This document shows positions 7,627-16,354 of a DNA stretch of 30,251 nucleotides, in pieces; position 1 is the stretch's first letter, and each line of letters starts with the position of its first letter. The notes under the pieces were generated by a model that was not told the origin of the DNA, did no database searches, and worked only from the letters and a program-made list of their open reading frames with translations. The stretch covers positions 2,767-33,017 of the forward strand of contig PKZC01000305.1 of NCBI GenBank assembly GCA_003132905.1. Direction: 5' to 3'. The position numbers and the translations under genes were made by a program. Origin of the DNA: Bryobacterales bacterium (lineage in GTDB: Bacteria > Acidobacteriota > Terriglobia > Bryobacterales > Bryobacteraceae).

Positions 7627-9413
7627 TTCTTTGACAAGTTTCGATAAACCGCTTCGATAAACATCGAAGTGGTCCAGGGGCCGCTGTCCGATCCGTAACG
7701 CGAATCATACTCGAGCGTGGGACGCGCCGCCTTCACCTGATCGAGCGTCATCCCTTTTTTGATCGAGTTCTGAATCCGATCGCGAATGATGGTGACCATG
7801 TCCCGATATTCCACGACGTCCGCTTCATCGCAGATACGGCCGTGCCCGGGGATCACCATGGTTCCGCCTTCTTGCCAGTCCTTTGGAATCGTGATTTCAA
7901 TAATGCGATTCAAACCGTCAATGATGCCGTTGATGCTTCCGCCCTTGTCGATCACCGGGAAAGTCAGCGTCGAAAAAACATCGCCGGTCGCAATGACATC
8001 GGAGCGCCGGAAAAACACCAGGCTGTCGCCATCGGTATGGGCGGCCGGGGCATGGAAGATTTGAATCGCTTCATTGTTTAGCGACAATTCTTTCCAATCT
8101 GGATAGGACTCGGTGGGCCACGCACCCACGGGCAGTAATGCCTTTTGGCCGCTGGGCGCGCTTACCGCGGCTAGCACCGCTTCCTGCGCAAACACCATCG
8201 CGCCAGGGCCCGCGCTGTCACTCGCACGGCCTCCACCTGGCGCGTGCCCAACCGCGGCCAGGCGCTCGTTACCGCCCATGTGATCCGGATTTACGTTGGT
8301 GTCGACGATGAAGCGAATCGGCTTGTTCGACAATTTTCGGATCGCCGCGATGACTTTGTCCGTAACCTTGCCGTCGCCCGAGTCTACCAGCAGGACGCCG
8401 TCATCGCCCGCTTGCACGGCCATGTTCGCACCAGCGCCCGCGAGCATGTAGACGTTTCCCTGAACCGGAAGCACCGTGATTTCGCCCTCCGTCTCGATGG
8501 TTTGAGGAGAAGCGAAGCGGGGGGAATTTTTCCCCGGCACCGGCGGCGGGAAGATTCGGTTGTCCAGTTCGTTCTTCTCTATTTTCGCGATGTATTCCGG
8601 GTAAGTGGTCGCGGCACCGCCGCGCGCTGCCTCCGCCGGAACTCCGCTCTTTGTAAGGAATTCCTGGATATGGGGTGTCTGGCCAGGGAGGTAGTGCGGC
8701 ACCCAACCTTTTGGACGGCCGCCCAACTCATCGATGATTTGCGCAGGCCCACAGTTTCCCCAGGCGTCGGCGCTGGTGGTCATGCTCAGCACAAAGTTGG
8801 ACGTTCGAATGAACGGCTCGTCCAGATAGATGGGATCGTTCACGAAGCTGGCCAGCATCAAATAGTTGCCGTAGCGCGTGTAATATTCGGTCATGATCGC
8901 CAGGTCGCTGGTGGGCGCGCCGTTGCGCAAGAGCCAACCGGTTTTGATATGCGTGGTTTCAACCACCAACATATTCCGCTCCCAATGCCCGGTGGAAAAG
9001 CCAGCCCAGGTGTGCGGCGAAAGAGGCGAAGGATGCTCGCGGCCATCCATCCAGATGGTGCGGGGACGGCCGTAACTGCCCAGTAAACTATAAGCCGGCA
9101 ACTCGCCCGACACAGGATCGACAATCTTCGAGAAGCGTATGTTGGCCGGTCCGCGCATGGCGTAGGTGACGACGTGTGGAATGCATTGGCGCTCGAAGGT
9201 AGAGCGCGCCGATTCATCCCAGCTCTGCGCCTTGCGCCAACCTGATTCATTCAGCGGCAATCCGGTGTAGTCGCCCAGACGCACGCCTCCACGATGCTGC
9301 AGGTCTTCGTGAAACGTGGCGGCCCACTCGCCCCCTAAATCGATTTGGGCCAAGGCCGAGCCGGCCGTCACGAGGATTAGGATGCCGAGTCTTTGTCCTG
9401 GAGTAAGCGACAT
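7623..9413 (-). CDS. Secreted domain fused to an MBL-fold hydrolase with altered metal site
   Basis: 596 aa with a signal peptide (..ILILVTAGSALAQ). Residues ~24-215 are the same secreted domain as the downstream 253-aa protein. After a linker, residues ~312-596 form a metallo-beta-lactamase fold: GNVYMLAGAGANMAVQAGDDGVLLVDSG, IRFIVDTNVNPDHMGGNERL, AAHTDGDSLVFFRRSDVIATGD, and IPGHGRICDE. The usual HxHxDH site reads NxNxDH here (N373, N375, D377, H378), while H459, D478 and H524 remain. The first zinc site is therefore probably lost or altered. It is the first gene of the minus-strand operon and shares a 94-bp divergent intergenic region with the PQQ sugar dehydrogenase. Substrate unknown; a hydrolase or a non-catalytic binding role are both possible. 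Confidence 0.87.
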   Translation of the reverse strand: MSLTPGQRLGILILVTAGSALAQIDLGGEWAATFHEDLQHRGGVRLGDYTGLPLNESGWRKAQSWDESARSTFERQCIPHVVTYAMRGPANIRFSKIVDPVSGELPAYSLLGSYGRPRTIWMDGREHPSPLSPHTWAGFSTGHWERNMLVVETTHIKTGWLLRNGAPTSDLAIMTEYYTRYGNYLMLASFVNDPIYLDEPFIRTSNFVLSMTTSADAWGNCGPAQIIDELGGRPKGWVPHYLPGQTPHIQEFLTKSGVPAEAARGGAATTYPEYIAKIEKNELDNRIFPPPVPGKNSPRFASPQTIETEGEITVLPVQGNVYMLAGAGANMAVQAGDDGVLLVDSGDGKVTDKVIAAIRKLSNKPIRFIVDTNVNPDHMGGNERLAAVGHAPGGGRASDSAGPGAMVFAQEAVLAAVSAPSGQKALLPVGAWPTESYPDWKELSLNNEAIQIFHAPAAHTDGDSLVFFRRSDVIATGDVFSTLTFPVIDKGGSINGIIDGLNRIIEITIPKDWQEGGTMVIPGHGRICDEADVVEYRDMVTIIRDRIQNSIKKGMTLDQVKAARPTLEYDSRYGSDSGPWTTSMFIEAVYRNLSKK

Positions 9414-9507
9414 GAGTTAGCAACCGAGTCTATCGCAAAAGGACTCTCGCGGTAAGGCATCGGCGGAATGCAGGCAGACGCAGAGCTTTTGTCATAGAAT
9501 CGGTCCA

Positions 9508-10833
9508 ATGAAAAGTCTCATGAAGACGACGCTCATATTTGCAGCGTTCGCCGCAATGCTGTTGCCGACTGCCAACCCGCAGGCTCCAGCCGCCGTGCGA
9601 GTCAACCCCTTTGCGGGTGATGTTGCCCGGAAGCCCAAGCCGGCTTTCCCCGGTCAGACGGATGCCCCAGCGCCGTCCAAACCATCACCGCAAATCGCGG
9701 TGGAGACCATAACCGCAAGACTGACGAGTCCGTGGTCGATGGCGATTCTTCCGGACGGCAACTTTCTTGTCACCGAGAGCATTGGGACTATGCGAATCGT
9801 GCGGCCGGATGGTGTGGTCTCAGCGCCGCTGGCCGGGGTGCCCGGCGTCAAAGTAGTGGCCGCACAGGGCCTGCATGATGTTGTGCTCGATCCCGGGTTT
9901 GCGCAGAATCGTCTGCTCTATTTTTGTTATTTTGCTCCGCCGCGCGGCGAGGAACCGGCCATATGGCCAACCGAGTTTTTTTATCAGCGGGTCTGGACCA
10001 AGTCGCTGGCCGAACGCCGGACCATGGCGATTGGAACCGAGCGGATGGCCCGCGCCCGGCTGAGCAAAGACAACAAGAGCTTGGAAGATGTAGAGGTTTT
10101 AGCGGAGGGTGCGGAGCGGCGCATTGTCCTGGCTCCAGATGGAACGCTGTATATCACCGGCGCCGACCGATTCCGGCTCTACGACTCAAAATACGACGGC
10201 GTCGAGCACGATTTTACGGATAATCCCGATATTGGGCGCAATTTCTCGGGGCGCGTGCTGCGGATTAATCGGGATGGATCCATTCCGAAAGATAATCCAT
10301 GGCTGGGCCGCGCCACTGTAGCGCCCGAGACCTTCGCTCACGGGCTTCGCGATCCGGAGGGCGCCGCCATCAATCCTTCTACTGGCGAGCTGTGGGTTAC
10401 CGATCACGGCCCTCAAGGCGGCGACGAGATCGACATCATACGACCGGGAAAAAACTATGGCTGGCCTGATGTCTCGTACGGCGTGCAATACGATTTTCAA
10501 CGGTCGGATGGCCGGAAAAACGTGCCGGTGGGGAACGGAGCAACGTCCATGCCAGGCGTGGAGGAGCCAGCCTATTTCTGGGTACCCGATATCGCACCGT
10601 CCGGGATGCTCTTCTACACCGGCGATAAGTTTCCGGAATGGAAAGGCAACCTGTTCATTGGCGCACTGGAACGGCAGGCGCTGGTGCGTCTGGTGTTGAA
10701 GGGCGACCGAGTGATTGCCGAAGAGAGATTGCTGACGGACCGTAATATGCGAGTCCGCGATATCCGGCAGGGTCCGGATGGGGCTATCTATATTCTTTCG
10801 AGCGCCGGGCTATCGCGGCTGACTCCAAAATGA
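9508..10833 (+). CDS. PQQ-dependent soluble sugar dehydrogenase (GSDH/YliI family)
   Basis: 441 aa with a signal peptide (MKSLMKTTLIFAAFAAMLLPTANPQ) and therefore periplasmic. The rest is a six-bladed beta-propeller of the glucose/sorbosone dehydrogenase family: LTSPWSMAILPDGNFLVTE, a QGLHDVVLDPGF strand with the expected His, APETFAHGLRDPEGAAINP, GELWVTDHGPQGGDEIDII and GKNYGWPDVSYG. These enzymes oxidise aldoses at C1 using PQQ and pass electrons to quinones or cytochromes. The actual sugar cannot be told. PQQ synthesis genes are not in the window. It is transcribed divergently from the MBL-fold operon and followed 40 bp later by the BrnT/BrnA pair, which is probably unrelated to its function. 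Confidence 0.87.
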   Translation: MKSLMKTTLIFAAFAAMLLPTANPQAPAAVRVNPFAGDVARKPKPAFPGQTDAPAPSKPSPQIAVETITARLTSPWSMAILPDGNFLVTESIGTMRIVRPDGVVSAPLAGVPGVKVVAAQGLHDVVLDPGFAQNRLLYFCYFAPPRGEEPAIWPTEFFYQRVWTKSLAERRTMAIGTERMARARLSKDNKSLEDVEVLAEGAERRIVLAPDGTLYITGADRFRLYDSKYDGVEHDFTDNPDIGRNFSGRVLRINRDGSIPKDNPWLGRATVAPETFAHGLRDPEGAAINPSTGELWVTDHGPQGGDEIDIIRPGKNYGWPDVSYGVQYDFQRSDGRKNVPVGNGATSMPGVEEPAYFWVPDIAPSGMLFYTGDKFPEWKGNLFIGALERQALVRLVLKGDRVIAEERLLTDRNMRVRDIRQGPDGAIYILSSAGLSRLTPK

Positions 10834-10854
10834 CCGCTCGATACGTGCGTGCTG

Positions 10855-10884
10855 ATATTGCTAAAATAATTACGTGGGCAATAT
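10855..10884. promoter_or_regulatory. Inverted repeat around the brnT start, candidate BrnA operator
   Basis: ATATTGC at 10855-10861 and its exact reverse complement GCAATAT at 10878-10884 are separated by 16 bp. The right arm overlaps the first codons of brnT (GTG at 10874), and the spacer holds an AT-rich stretch (TAAAATAATTA) that could be a -10 region. BrnA-type antitoxins bind their own promoter in known systems; that this dyad is the site is inference. Confidence 0.4.
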
Positions 10885-11164
10885 TGAATTTGCCTGGGAT
10901 CGGCGTAAAGCACGATCCAACCGGATAAAGCACGGCGTTTCTTTTGAGGAAGCGGAGACCGTTTTTGTGGACGAGAACGCTCGCTTGATCGACGATCCGG
11001 ATCACTCTGGGGATGAAGACCGGTTCCTGTTGCTGGGATACAGCGTTCGAGCGCGATGCTTGATCGTGAGTCATTGCTATCGGGAATCCGATTCTGTGAT
11101 TCGGTTAATCTCCGCGAGGCGAGCAACAGAGCAGGAAGAGGAAGTGTATTGGAGGCTGCAATGA
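10874..11164 (+). CDS. brnT: BrnT-family ribonuclease toxin
   Basis: 96 aa with a GTG start. The sequence is a textbook BrnT: FAWDRRKARSNRIKHGVSFEEAETVF, then DDPDHSGDEDRFLLLGYSVRARCLIVSHCYRESDSVIRLISARRATEQEEEVY. The HGVSFEEA segment and the ISARRAT segment are the family hallmarks. BrnT is a RelE-like RNase that inhibits translation until bound by BrnA. Its TGA stop overlaps the ATG of the antitoxin gene (ATGA). Toxin-first order is normal for this family. Length is the usual one and no key segment is missing, so it is probably functional. Confidence 0.92.
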   Translation: MGNIEFAWDRRKARSNRIKHGVSFEEAETVFVDENARLIDDPDHSGDEDRFLLLGYSVRARCLIVSHCYRESDSVIRLISARRATEQEEEVYWRLQ

Positions 11165-11400
11165 GAAAAGAATACGATTTTTCCAAGTCCCGTAAGAATC
11201 CCTATGTCAAGCAACTGAAGCGACAGGTCACCATTCGACTCGATACAGCCGCGGTGAACTACTTCAAGGAAATGGCAGCCGAGTTGGGAATGCCCTATCA
11301 AAACCTGATCAACCTGTTCTTGAGGGACTGCGCCATGCAAAAACGCCGCCCTGTTATTCAATGGCCTTCAAAGGAACCAAAACGGACGGTTGGCCGCTAA
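11161..11400 (+). CDS. brnA: BrnA-family antitoxin (ribbon-helix-helix)
   Basis: 79 aa. ATG 11161 is chosen because it overlaps the toxin stop as ATGA; a longer in-frame reading from 11056 lies inside brnT. The RHH core KRQVTIRLDTAAVNYFKEMAAELGMPYQNLINLFLRDCA fits the BrnA/CopG-like antitoxins: the strand (QVTIRLD) contacts DNA, followed by two helices. The N-terminal part (EYDFSKSRKNPYVK) is typical of BrnA and wraps the toxin. Expected to neutralise BrnT and repress the operon, possibly through the inverted repeat at 10855-10884. Confidence 0.9.
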   Translation: MRKEYDFSKSRKNPYVKQLKRQVTIRLDTAAVNYFKEMAAELGMPYQNLINLFLRDCAMQKRRPVIQWPSKEPKRTVGR

Positions 11401-11441
11401 TCCGATGCGCAAACCGCTTGGATGTAGAATGATTAGCCGGG

Positions 11442-11882
11442 ATGACATTCAATCGGCGAATTGCGGCTGCGGTAATGGGAATCGGATTCGGCGTGTTCGC
11501 GGTCTCGCTCGCCGCGCAAAGTAGCGAAACCTACAAGGCTCGCCTTTCGGCGCTGCCGGCCGACGCCAGAACGCGCGCCAATCTCGCAGGTTCGGGCTCC
11601 GCCTCCGCGGTGCTCAGCGGTACAAAACTGGCCATCACCGGTTCCTTCGATGGATTGCGCGGAGCGGCCACGTCAGCCAGCCTGCACAGCTCAGCGGCCG
11701 CCGGCGTGAGAGGGCCTGCGATTGGAGATCTCACGATTTCGAAGGCCACGAGTGGAACCATCAGCGGAAGCATAGAGCTAACACCTGACCAATTGACGAG
11801 CCTGCACAAAGGCGGCCTGTATGTCCAGATCCACAGCGAGAACGCGCCCGACGGCGTACTTTGGGGCTGGTTTTTGAAATAG
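11442..11882 (+). CDS. Secreted CHRD-domain protein
   Basis: 146 aa. A signal peptide ([26 protein letters not shown]) is followed by a single CHRD (chordin-like) domain: [48 protein letters not shown], ending [22 protein letters not shown], where the 'Y.QIHSE.APDG.LWGW' ending is the family signature. The biochemical role of bacterial CHRD domains is unknown. It ends 13 nt before the cytochrome c-PQQ dehydrogenase gene, whose strong AGGAGGG site begins at the CHRD stop codon, so the two are likely co-transcribed and the protein may be an accessory of that enzyme. Confidence 0.88.
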   Translation: MTFNRRIAAAVMGIGFGVFAVSLAAQSSETYKARLSALPADARTRANLAGSGSASAVLSGTKLAITGSFDGLRGAATSASLHSSAAAGVRGPAIGDLTISKATSGTISGSIELTPDQLTSLHKGGLYVQIHSENAPDGVLWGWFLK

Positions 11883-11895
11883 GAGGGCGATATCC

Positions 11896-14037
11896 ATGAA
11901 GAAGAATTTGATAGTGGCCGCGACTGTGATTACAGCATGTGGCATGGCCGTCCTTTCAGGTCAGCCAACGTCGGCGACTGGTCCGTATACCGCGGCTCAA
12001 GCGGCCGCTGGACGCGCCACTTATCAGGCCAATTGTTCGAGCTGCCATGCAGCCGATCTCAGCGGTCTGAACAGCGCCTCGGCATTAGCGGGCGGACTTT
12101 TCATGAGCAGTTGGGGCGACCGCACGCCTGGTGAACTGATCATGTTTCTCGAAGGGGCCATGCCTCCCGGCAATCCCGGCAGCCTGGGTGAGCAGGCATA
12201 TATCAACGTCACCGCATTCATTCTCGATTACAACGGCGCTCGCGCTGGGAATCAGCCGCTGACGGCTACCAACAAAGTCGCCATTCGTTCGGTGGCTTCT
12301 GGTCAGATGAAAGCGCCGGCCGCGCGACAGGCCGCTGCGGGCGAACCTCTTGGTGGACGCGCCGAAGCGCCGGTTCCTCCGACACCGCGAGGCCTGGTGG
12401 TGGCCGGCGAGGTGAAGAATTTAACGCCGGTGACCGACGCGATGCTGCGCAATCCCGAGCCCGCCGACTGGTTGATGATCCGCCACGATTATCACGCCAA
12501 CGATTACAGCCCGCTCAACCAGATCACTACTCAGAACGTGAAGGAGCTGGAACTCCAGTGGGTTTGGGCCATGAATGAAGGCACCAATCAACCGGCGCCG
12601 GTGGTGCATAACGGCGTGATGTACCTGATGAATCCCGGCAACATCGTGCAGGCGCTCGATGCGCGCAAAGGCGATCTCATCTGGGAGAACCGCATCGGCA
12701 CAACGGCCACGGGCAGCGCACTGCGCGGAATGGCGATCTATGAAGACAAGATCTATGTCACCACCAGCGAGGCGCACATCTATGCGCTGGATGCGCGCAC
12801 CGGCAAGAATGTTTGGGACACGATAATCGGCGATCGCAAGCAGAGTAATTACAGCACAAGCAGCGGTCCGATTATCATCAAGGGCAAAGTGGTGCAGGGC
12901 CTGGGTGGATGCGCGAAATATCAGCAGGAAAAGTGCTTCATCAGCGCTTACGATGCCGAGACCGGCAAAGAAGTCTGGAGGTTTTACACCATTGCGAAGG
13001 AAGGCGAACTGGGCGGCGACAGTTGGGGCAAGCTTCCAAATTTGTTCCGCGCGGGTGGGGAAACGTGGATCACCGGCAGCTATGATCCCGATCTCAATTT
13101 GACTTACTGGGGCGTGGCGCAATCGAAGCCCTGGATGCGGGCTAGCCGGCAATCGGGGAACGGCGCGACGCTGTTTGCCAATTCCACCGTGGCGCTTAAC
13201 GGCGATACCGGCAAACTTCAGTGGTATTATTCCCACGCTCCCGGCGAATCGTTGGACCTGGATGAAGTGTTCGAGCGCGTTCTGGTGGACGACGGCGGTC
13301 AGAAGCTGGTGTTCAGCGCGGGGAAGGCGGGTGTTTTGTGGAAGAACGATCGCGCGACCGGAAAATATCTCGGGCACAAGGAGACCGTCTTTCAGAACAT
13401 CTACGATTCGTTCGATCCCACCACCGGCGAGCCGCACTATCGCAACGACATTGTGGAGAATCAAATCGGCGATTGGGTGCAGAGCTGTCCGACGTCGGAA
13501 GGGGGCCACAACTGGCACGCCATGAGCTATCATCCGGGAACCAACCAGCTGATCATTCCGGTGGCTCAAAGCTGCCAGGAAATGCTGGCTCAAAAGATCG
13601 CGTTGACCGAAGGCGGCGGCAGCGCGGGCGGCGCCAACCGGCGGTTTTATGAGTCGCCGGGGTCGAATGGCAACGTCGGGAAACTGGCGGCCTACGACGT
13701 CAAAACGCTGAAGGAAAACTGGAAGCTCGAGCAGCGGAGTCCGTTCATGACCGCCGTATTGTCCACAGCCGGCGGACTCGCTTTTGTCGGCGACATGGAC
13801 CGTACATTCCGGGCGATCGACGTAAAAACCGGCAAAGTTCTGTGGGAGACGCGCCTGGGAACATCGGCGCAGGGTTTCCCGCTGACCTTCAGCATCGGCG
13901 GAAGGCAGTACATCGCAGTCTCGAGTGGATTGGGCGGCGGCAGTCCGCGCATGGTGCCGACAGTGCTGGCTCCAGACGTTCATTACCCGTCGTACGGGAA
14001 TGCGCTCTATGTGTTTGCGCTGCCGGAGAAGAAATAG
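11896..14037 (+). CDS. Quinohaemoprotein: N-terminal cytochrome c plus PQQ dehydrogenase
   Basis: 713 aa with a signal peptide, periplasmic. Residues ~33-115 are a cytochrome c domain (haem site C47-S-S-C50-H51, likely axial Met89 in EGAMPPG). Residues ~180-713 are an eight-bladed PQQ propeller with repeated W-motif strands ([97 protein letters not shown]). In [13 protein letters not shown] the segment matches the catalytic region of alcohol dehydrogenases; D454 would be the catalytic Asp and D456 the extra Asp of lanthanide enzymes. The domain order is the reverse of classical quinohaemoprotein alcohol dehydrogenases, which carry haem at the C-terminus. The strong ribosome site AGGAGGG precedes the ATG. 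The gene stops 8 nt before the island's left repeat. Confidence 0.9.
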   Translation: MKKNLIVAATVITACGMAVLSGQPTSATGPYTAAQAAAGRATYQANCSSCHAADLSGLNSASALAGGLFMSSWGDRTPGELIMFLEGAMPPGNPGSLGEQAYINVTAFILDYNGARAGNQPLTATNKVAIRSVASGQMKAPAARQAAAGEPLGGRAEAPVPPTPRGLVVAGEVKNLTPVTDAMLRNPEPADWLMIRHDYHANDYSPLNQITTQNVKELELQWVWAMNEGTNQPAPVVHNGVMYLMNPGNIVQALDARKGDLIWENRIGTTATGSALRGMAIYEDKIYVTTSEAHIYALDARTGKNVWDTIIGDRKQSNYSTSSGPIIIKGKVVQGLGGCAKYQQEKCFISAYDAETGKEVWRFYTIAKEGELGGDSWGKLPNLFRAGGETWITGSYDPDLNLTYWGVAQSKPWMRASRQSGNGATLFANSTVALNGDTGKLQWYYSHAPGESLDLDEVFERVLVDDGGQKLVFSAGKAGVLWKNDRATGKYLGHKETVFQNIYDSFDPTTGEPHYRNDIVENQIGDWVQSCPTSEGGHNWHAMSYHPGTNQLIIPVAQSCQEMLAQKIALTEGGGSAGGANRRFYESPGSNGNVGKLAAYDVKTLKENWKLEQRSPFMTAVLSTAGGLAFVGDMDRTFRAIDVKTGKVLWETRLGTSAQGFPLTFSIGGRQYIAVSSGLGGGSPRMVPTVLAPDVHYPSYGNALYVFALPEKK

Positions 14038-14045
14038 AGAGAGGG

Positions 14046-14071
14046 AGTTGGTAGCGCTAAAGGGAATCGAA
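14046..14071 (-). repeat. Left attachment site: displaced copy of the tRNA-Glu 3' end
   Basis: These 26 bp are identical to 16396-16421, exactly 2350 bp away and in the same orientation. The copy covers CCA, the 3' acceptor strand and the adjoining T-arm of the tRNA-Glu(CTC) gene, but nothing tRNA-like continues beyond 14071, so it is a fragment and not a gene. This is the footprint left by elements that integrate into tRNA 3' ends. It starts 9 nt after the quinohaemoprotein stop codon. Confidence 0.85.
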
Positions 14072-14296
14072 AACGTTGCGTACTGTCCGGAGCAGTCCGA
14101 ACGAGTCGGTAATTAGCTGGATCTAAGTGGATGCAGGTTGCTCTTTTCTGCGCAGTGACCCCCAGGGAAGCCTCCGTGTGATCAAACAGGTCTCGTTGCC
14201 CCCTGAGGAGTAGGCAAGGTTCCCATAAGGCGAGTGCTCGTGGTTCCATTTTAGATTGTGATATGGTGCCGCAAAGCAATTCCAACTGCGATCAAG
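14072..14296. other. Non-coding left end of the island
   Basis: About 225 bp between the left repeat and the first possible frame. No convincing gene. It contains one copy of the 9-bp motif GTGTGATCA (14176-14184) that occurs twice more near the right end. Any promoter for the island genes should lie here or in the following 200 bp, but I see no clear -35/-10 pair. Confidence 0.5.
14176..14184 (+). repeat. GTGTGATCA motif, left-end copy
   Basis: Nine bases identical to 16355-16363 and 16365-16373 and in the same orientation, 104 bp inside the left repeat. It could be an arm-type recombinase or directionality-factor site, or an operator. That role is inference from position only. Confidence 0.4.
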
Positions 14297-14497
14297 ATGA
14301 CTACTCAATCAAAGGCGCCAAGAGTGACGACCTGCAGCGCCGCCAAGCGCGAGATGATTGCACACACCGTCGCACAAGCCTGGAAATTTCGCTTCTATGG
14401 CCGGTCCGATGGTGCGGATGAACAGAGAGCCGTAACCGGCCAGCACACGATGTCGCAATTGTGCTTTAATGCTTGCGAAAGAAAAAATAGAGGATAG
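14297..14497 (+). CDS. Possible small protein before the DGQHR gene
   Basis: A 66-aa frame starting ATG 14297 (MTTQSKAPRVTTCSAAKREM...) ends 6 nt before the DGQHR gene start and runs in the same direction. It has no recognised domain, and its ribosome site is weak. The region could equally be a leader with no protein. Low confidence; listed because it would be the first gene of the island operon. Confidence 0.22.
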   Translation: MTTQSKAPRVTTCSAAKREMIAHTVAQAWKFRFYGRSDGADEQRAVTGQHTMSQLCFNACERKNRG

Positions 14498-14503
14498 AGA
14501 ACG

Positions 14504-15769
14504 GTGGCTGCTAAACACAAATTCAAAATAAAGAACATCGTACCGAACGGGCTCGAAGGCGTTCCCGATGTGGATGACCTAGTCGCGGCTTTTCTGGAGG
14601 CGCTTGAACCTCTAGAGGTGAACGATCTCGTTCACATCCTGGTGGATGCTCGGACGAAAGCGCGCTATTGCGAGTGTCACATCCTCGCGAGCAAACTGGT
14701 TCCGCTCTCCACCACCGACGTTCCCCTCGACCCGGAAGATCAACCGGAGTACCGGGCGAATCGCGAGATTGTCACGAGCCATTACGCGTTTGAGAAAATG
14801 CGGCAGGACGCCAAGGAACGCCGCAGCTTCAGCAACCTCGTTACCGAATTCACGACCGAGTACGATCCCGACCACCCGTTGAAGATCATCGGCGGCCAGC
14901 ATCGCTACGAAGCAATCAAAGAGGCTCAGTCGACCGGGATAGACGAATATCACGGCGTGAAGGTCTATTTCGGTCTGGACTCCGAACAGCGCCTCGACGT
15001 GCAATTGATTTCCAATACGGTGATCGCCGTTTCCGCTGATCTCTATGATCGGATGCAAGAAACGGTGCGTGGCCCCGAACTGCGGGACTGGTGCCAGAAG
15101 GTGGGACTGCTTGGGCCCGGCCAAGACTTCGCCGACAAGCGGCAGCGTGGCGGCGCCTTTACGGTCAGGAACGCGCGGACGTTCATCGTCAACTATTACG
15201 CAGGCGTCGACGCGAGCGGCGCAGACTTTGCAAAGATGGACACAACGCCGACCATCGCAAAATCCGGCGAAGAAGACAAACAATGGGAAGCCGCCCGCAA
15301 CAGGAAGCCCAGCATCTGGAAGGATGCAAAATTGGAGAAGGCAGGTGCCGAATTCAGCGCCCTGATCAAGGCGCAGCGCGAGGCGTTCAAGGGCACCAAA
15401 GGCAACGCGGATTTTCAGGAAAAGGGCATGAACTACGCAGTATTGTCCGCGTGGGCGTACACGGCTGGCCTTCTCAGTGGAAACGATAAGCGCCTGCAGC
15501 GCCATTACGATTTCAAAGGGACGAAGAACAAAGACCCACTCAACGCGGCGGCGCTGGCGAAAGGGCGACACAAGACGGACGCTGATAACTATCGAGGCTT
15601 AGGGTATCGAACGGACGCGAAGGAGCGCGGCCGCTTCGTCGAACTTTTCCACCATCAGGCCGAAAAGGGCGAAGGCGTTAACACGTCCGCCATCAGCGTC
15701 GCCATCGCAAAGTATCACGCGAAGCAAGCTGAATTGGATGTTCAAAAGGCCGAAAAGGTCGGAGGATAG
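14504..15769 (+). CDS. DGQHR/ParB-like domain protein (DndB-related fold)
   Basis: 421 aa, soluble. The key motif is HPLKIIGGQHRYEAIKEA with GGQHR at residues 130-134, matching the DGQHR core of DndB-like proteins and the ParB/sulfiredoxin fold. It is followed by VQLISNTVIAVSADL, where the family usually has a similar 'N..A...S..L' stretch. The N-terminal ~100 residues contain the strand VNDLVHILVDART; the C-terminal half is helical and charged with no known motif. DndB regulates phosphorothioate DNA modification, and other DGQHR proteins occur in defence islands, but no dnd genes are here. GTG start with AGGA 10 nt upstream. It is followed after 3 nt by the HEPN gene, so the pair is very likely one functional unit. 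Whether it binds DNA, hydrolyses nucleotides or controls the partner is unknown. Confidence 0.75.
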   Translation: MAAKHKFKIKNIVPNGLEGVPDVDDLVAAFLEALEPLEVNDLVHILVDARTKARYCECHILASKLVPLSTTDVPLDPEDQPEYRANREIVTSHYAFEKMRQDAKERRSFSNLVTEFTTEYDPDHPLKIIGGQHRYEAIKEAQSTGIDEYHGVKVYFGLDSEQRLDVQLISNTVIAVSADLYDRMQETVRGPELRDWCQKVGLLGPGQDFADKRQRGGAFTVRNARTFIVNYYAGVDASGADFAKMDTTPTIAKSGEEDKQWEAARNRKPSIWKDAKLEKAGAEFSALIKAQREAFKGTKGNADFQEKGMNYAVLSAWAYTAGLLSGNDKRLQRHYDFKGTKNKDPLNAAALAKGRHKTDADNYRGLGYRTDAKERGRFVELFHHQAEKGEGVNTSAISVAIAKYHAKQAELDVQKAEKVGG

Positions 15770-15772
15770 CCT

Positions 15773-16321
15773 ATGGCCGACATTGACGCGTTCGGGCGGC
15801 AACTGTGGGAAGAAGCCAAGGCGTTCTTCGAAAAAGCCCGCAAGACGACAGCATCGCCCGTAAAGCAGGCTTACCTACACGCCGCTCTCAACCTCGGGTT
15901 CTGCGCCTTCGAAGCACACGTCAACGCGATCGCCGATGATTTTCTGACGCTCGAAACGTTGACGCCACATGAGCGATCCATTCTAGCGGAGCAGAGGATC
16001 GAGTTTGAGAATGGCCAATTTCGCGTCTCCGGCTCATTCCAGATGTATCGGCTGGAAGATCGGCTGCTGTTCGTTTGCCACCGTTTTTCGAAAAAAACGC
16101 CACTCGATAAAGGCGCGGCATACTGGGGAAGTTTCAAGCAGGCCCTCGATCTTCGCAATAGCCTCACACACCCGAAGACCCCGCCGCCGAAAGTCACCGA
16201 GCAATCAGTGGAGCGCGCACTGCAAGCCATGCTCCAGCTTCTCGATGTCGTTTATCAGAGGATCTACAACAAGAAGTACCCGGCCCGCCATCTTGGCCTG
16301 GATTCGAACGTGGAATTGTGA
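15773..16321 (+). CDS. HEPN-domain protein, putative RNase
   Basis: 182 aa, predicted all-helical and soluble. Helix 2 (YLHAALNLGFCAFEAHVNAIADDFL) resembles the MAE_28990/RiboL-PSP type of HEPN. Residues 128-133 read RNSLTH, an exact RNxxxH form of the RX4-6H catalytic motif of HEPN RNases, in the expected helix (FKQALDLRNSLTHPK). HEPN proteins act as tRNA- or mRNA-cutting toxins or defence effectors, usually with an antitoxin or sensor partner. The coupled DGQHR protein would be that partner here; this is inference. GGAGG lies 7 nt before the ATG, and the gap to the upstream stop is 3 nt. It ends 74 bp before the right repeat. Confidence 0.72.
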   Translation: MADIDAFGRQLWEEAKAFFEKARKTTASPVKQAYLHAALNLGFCAFEAHVNAIADDFLTLETLTPHERSILAEQRIEFENGQFRVSGSFQMYRLEDRLLFVCHRFSKKTPLDKGAAYWGSFKQALDLRNSLTHPKTPPPKVTEQSVERALQAMLQLLDVVYQRIYNKKYPARHLGLDSNVEL

Positions 16322-16354
16322 TCAACGGCGAACAGGACTGCGGAATTCAAAAAT

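Noticed and set aside
12421..13983. 520-aa reading frame on the minus strand
   Set aside because: It is fully antisense to the quinohaemoprotein gene, whose translation shows clear PQQ repeats and a haem motif. The antisense translation is Arg/His-rich with no domain.
14046..14071. Second tRNA gene
   Set aside because: Only the 3' end of tRNA-Glu is present; no anticodon arm, D-arm or 5' acceptor strand follows, so it is an att duplicate.
14612..15571. 319-aa reading frame on the minus strand inside the island
   Set aside because: Antisense to the DGQHR gene, which has a recognised motif, a ribosome site and a coupled downstream gene. The antisense frame has none of these.
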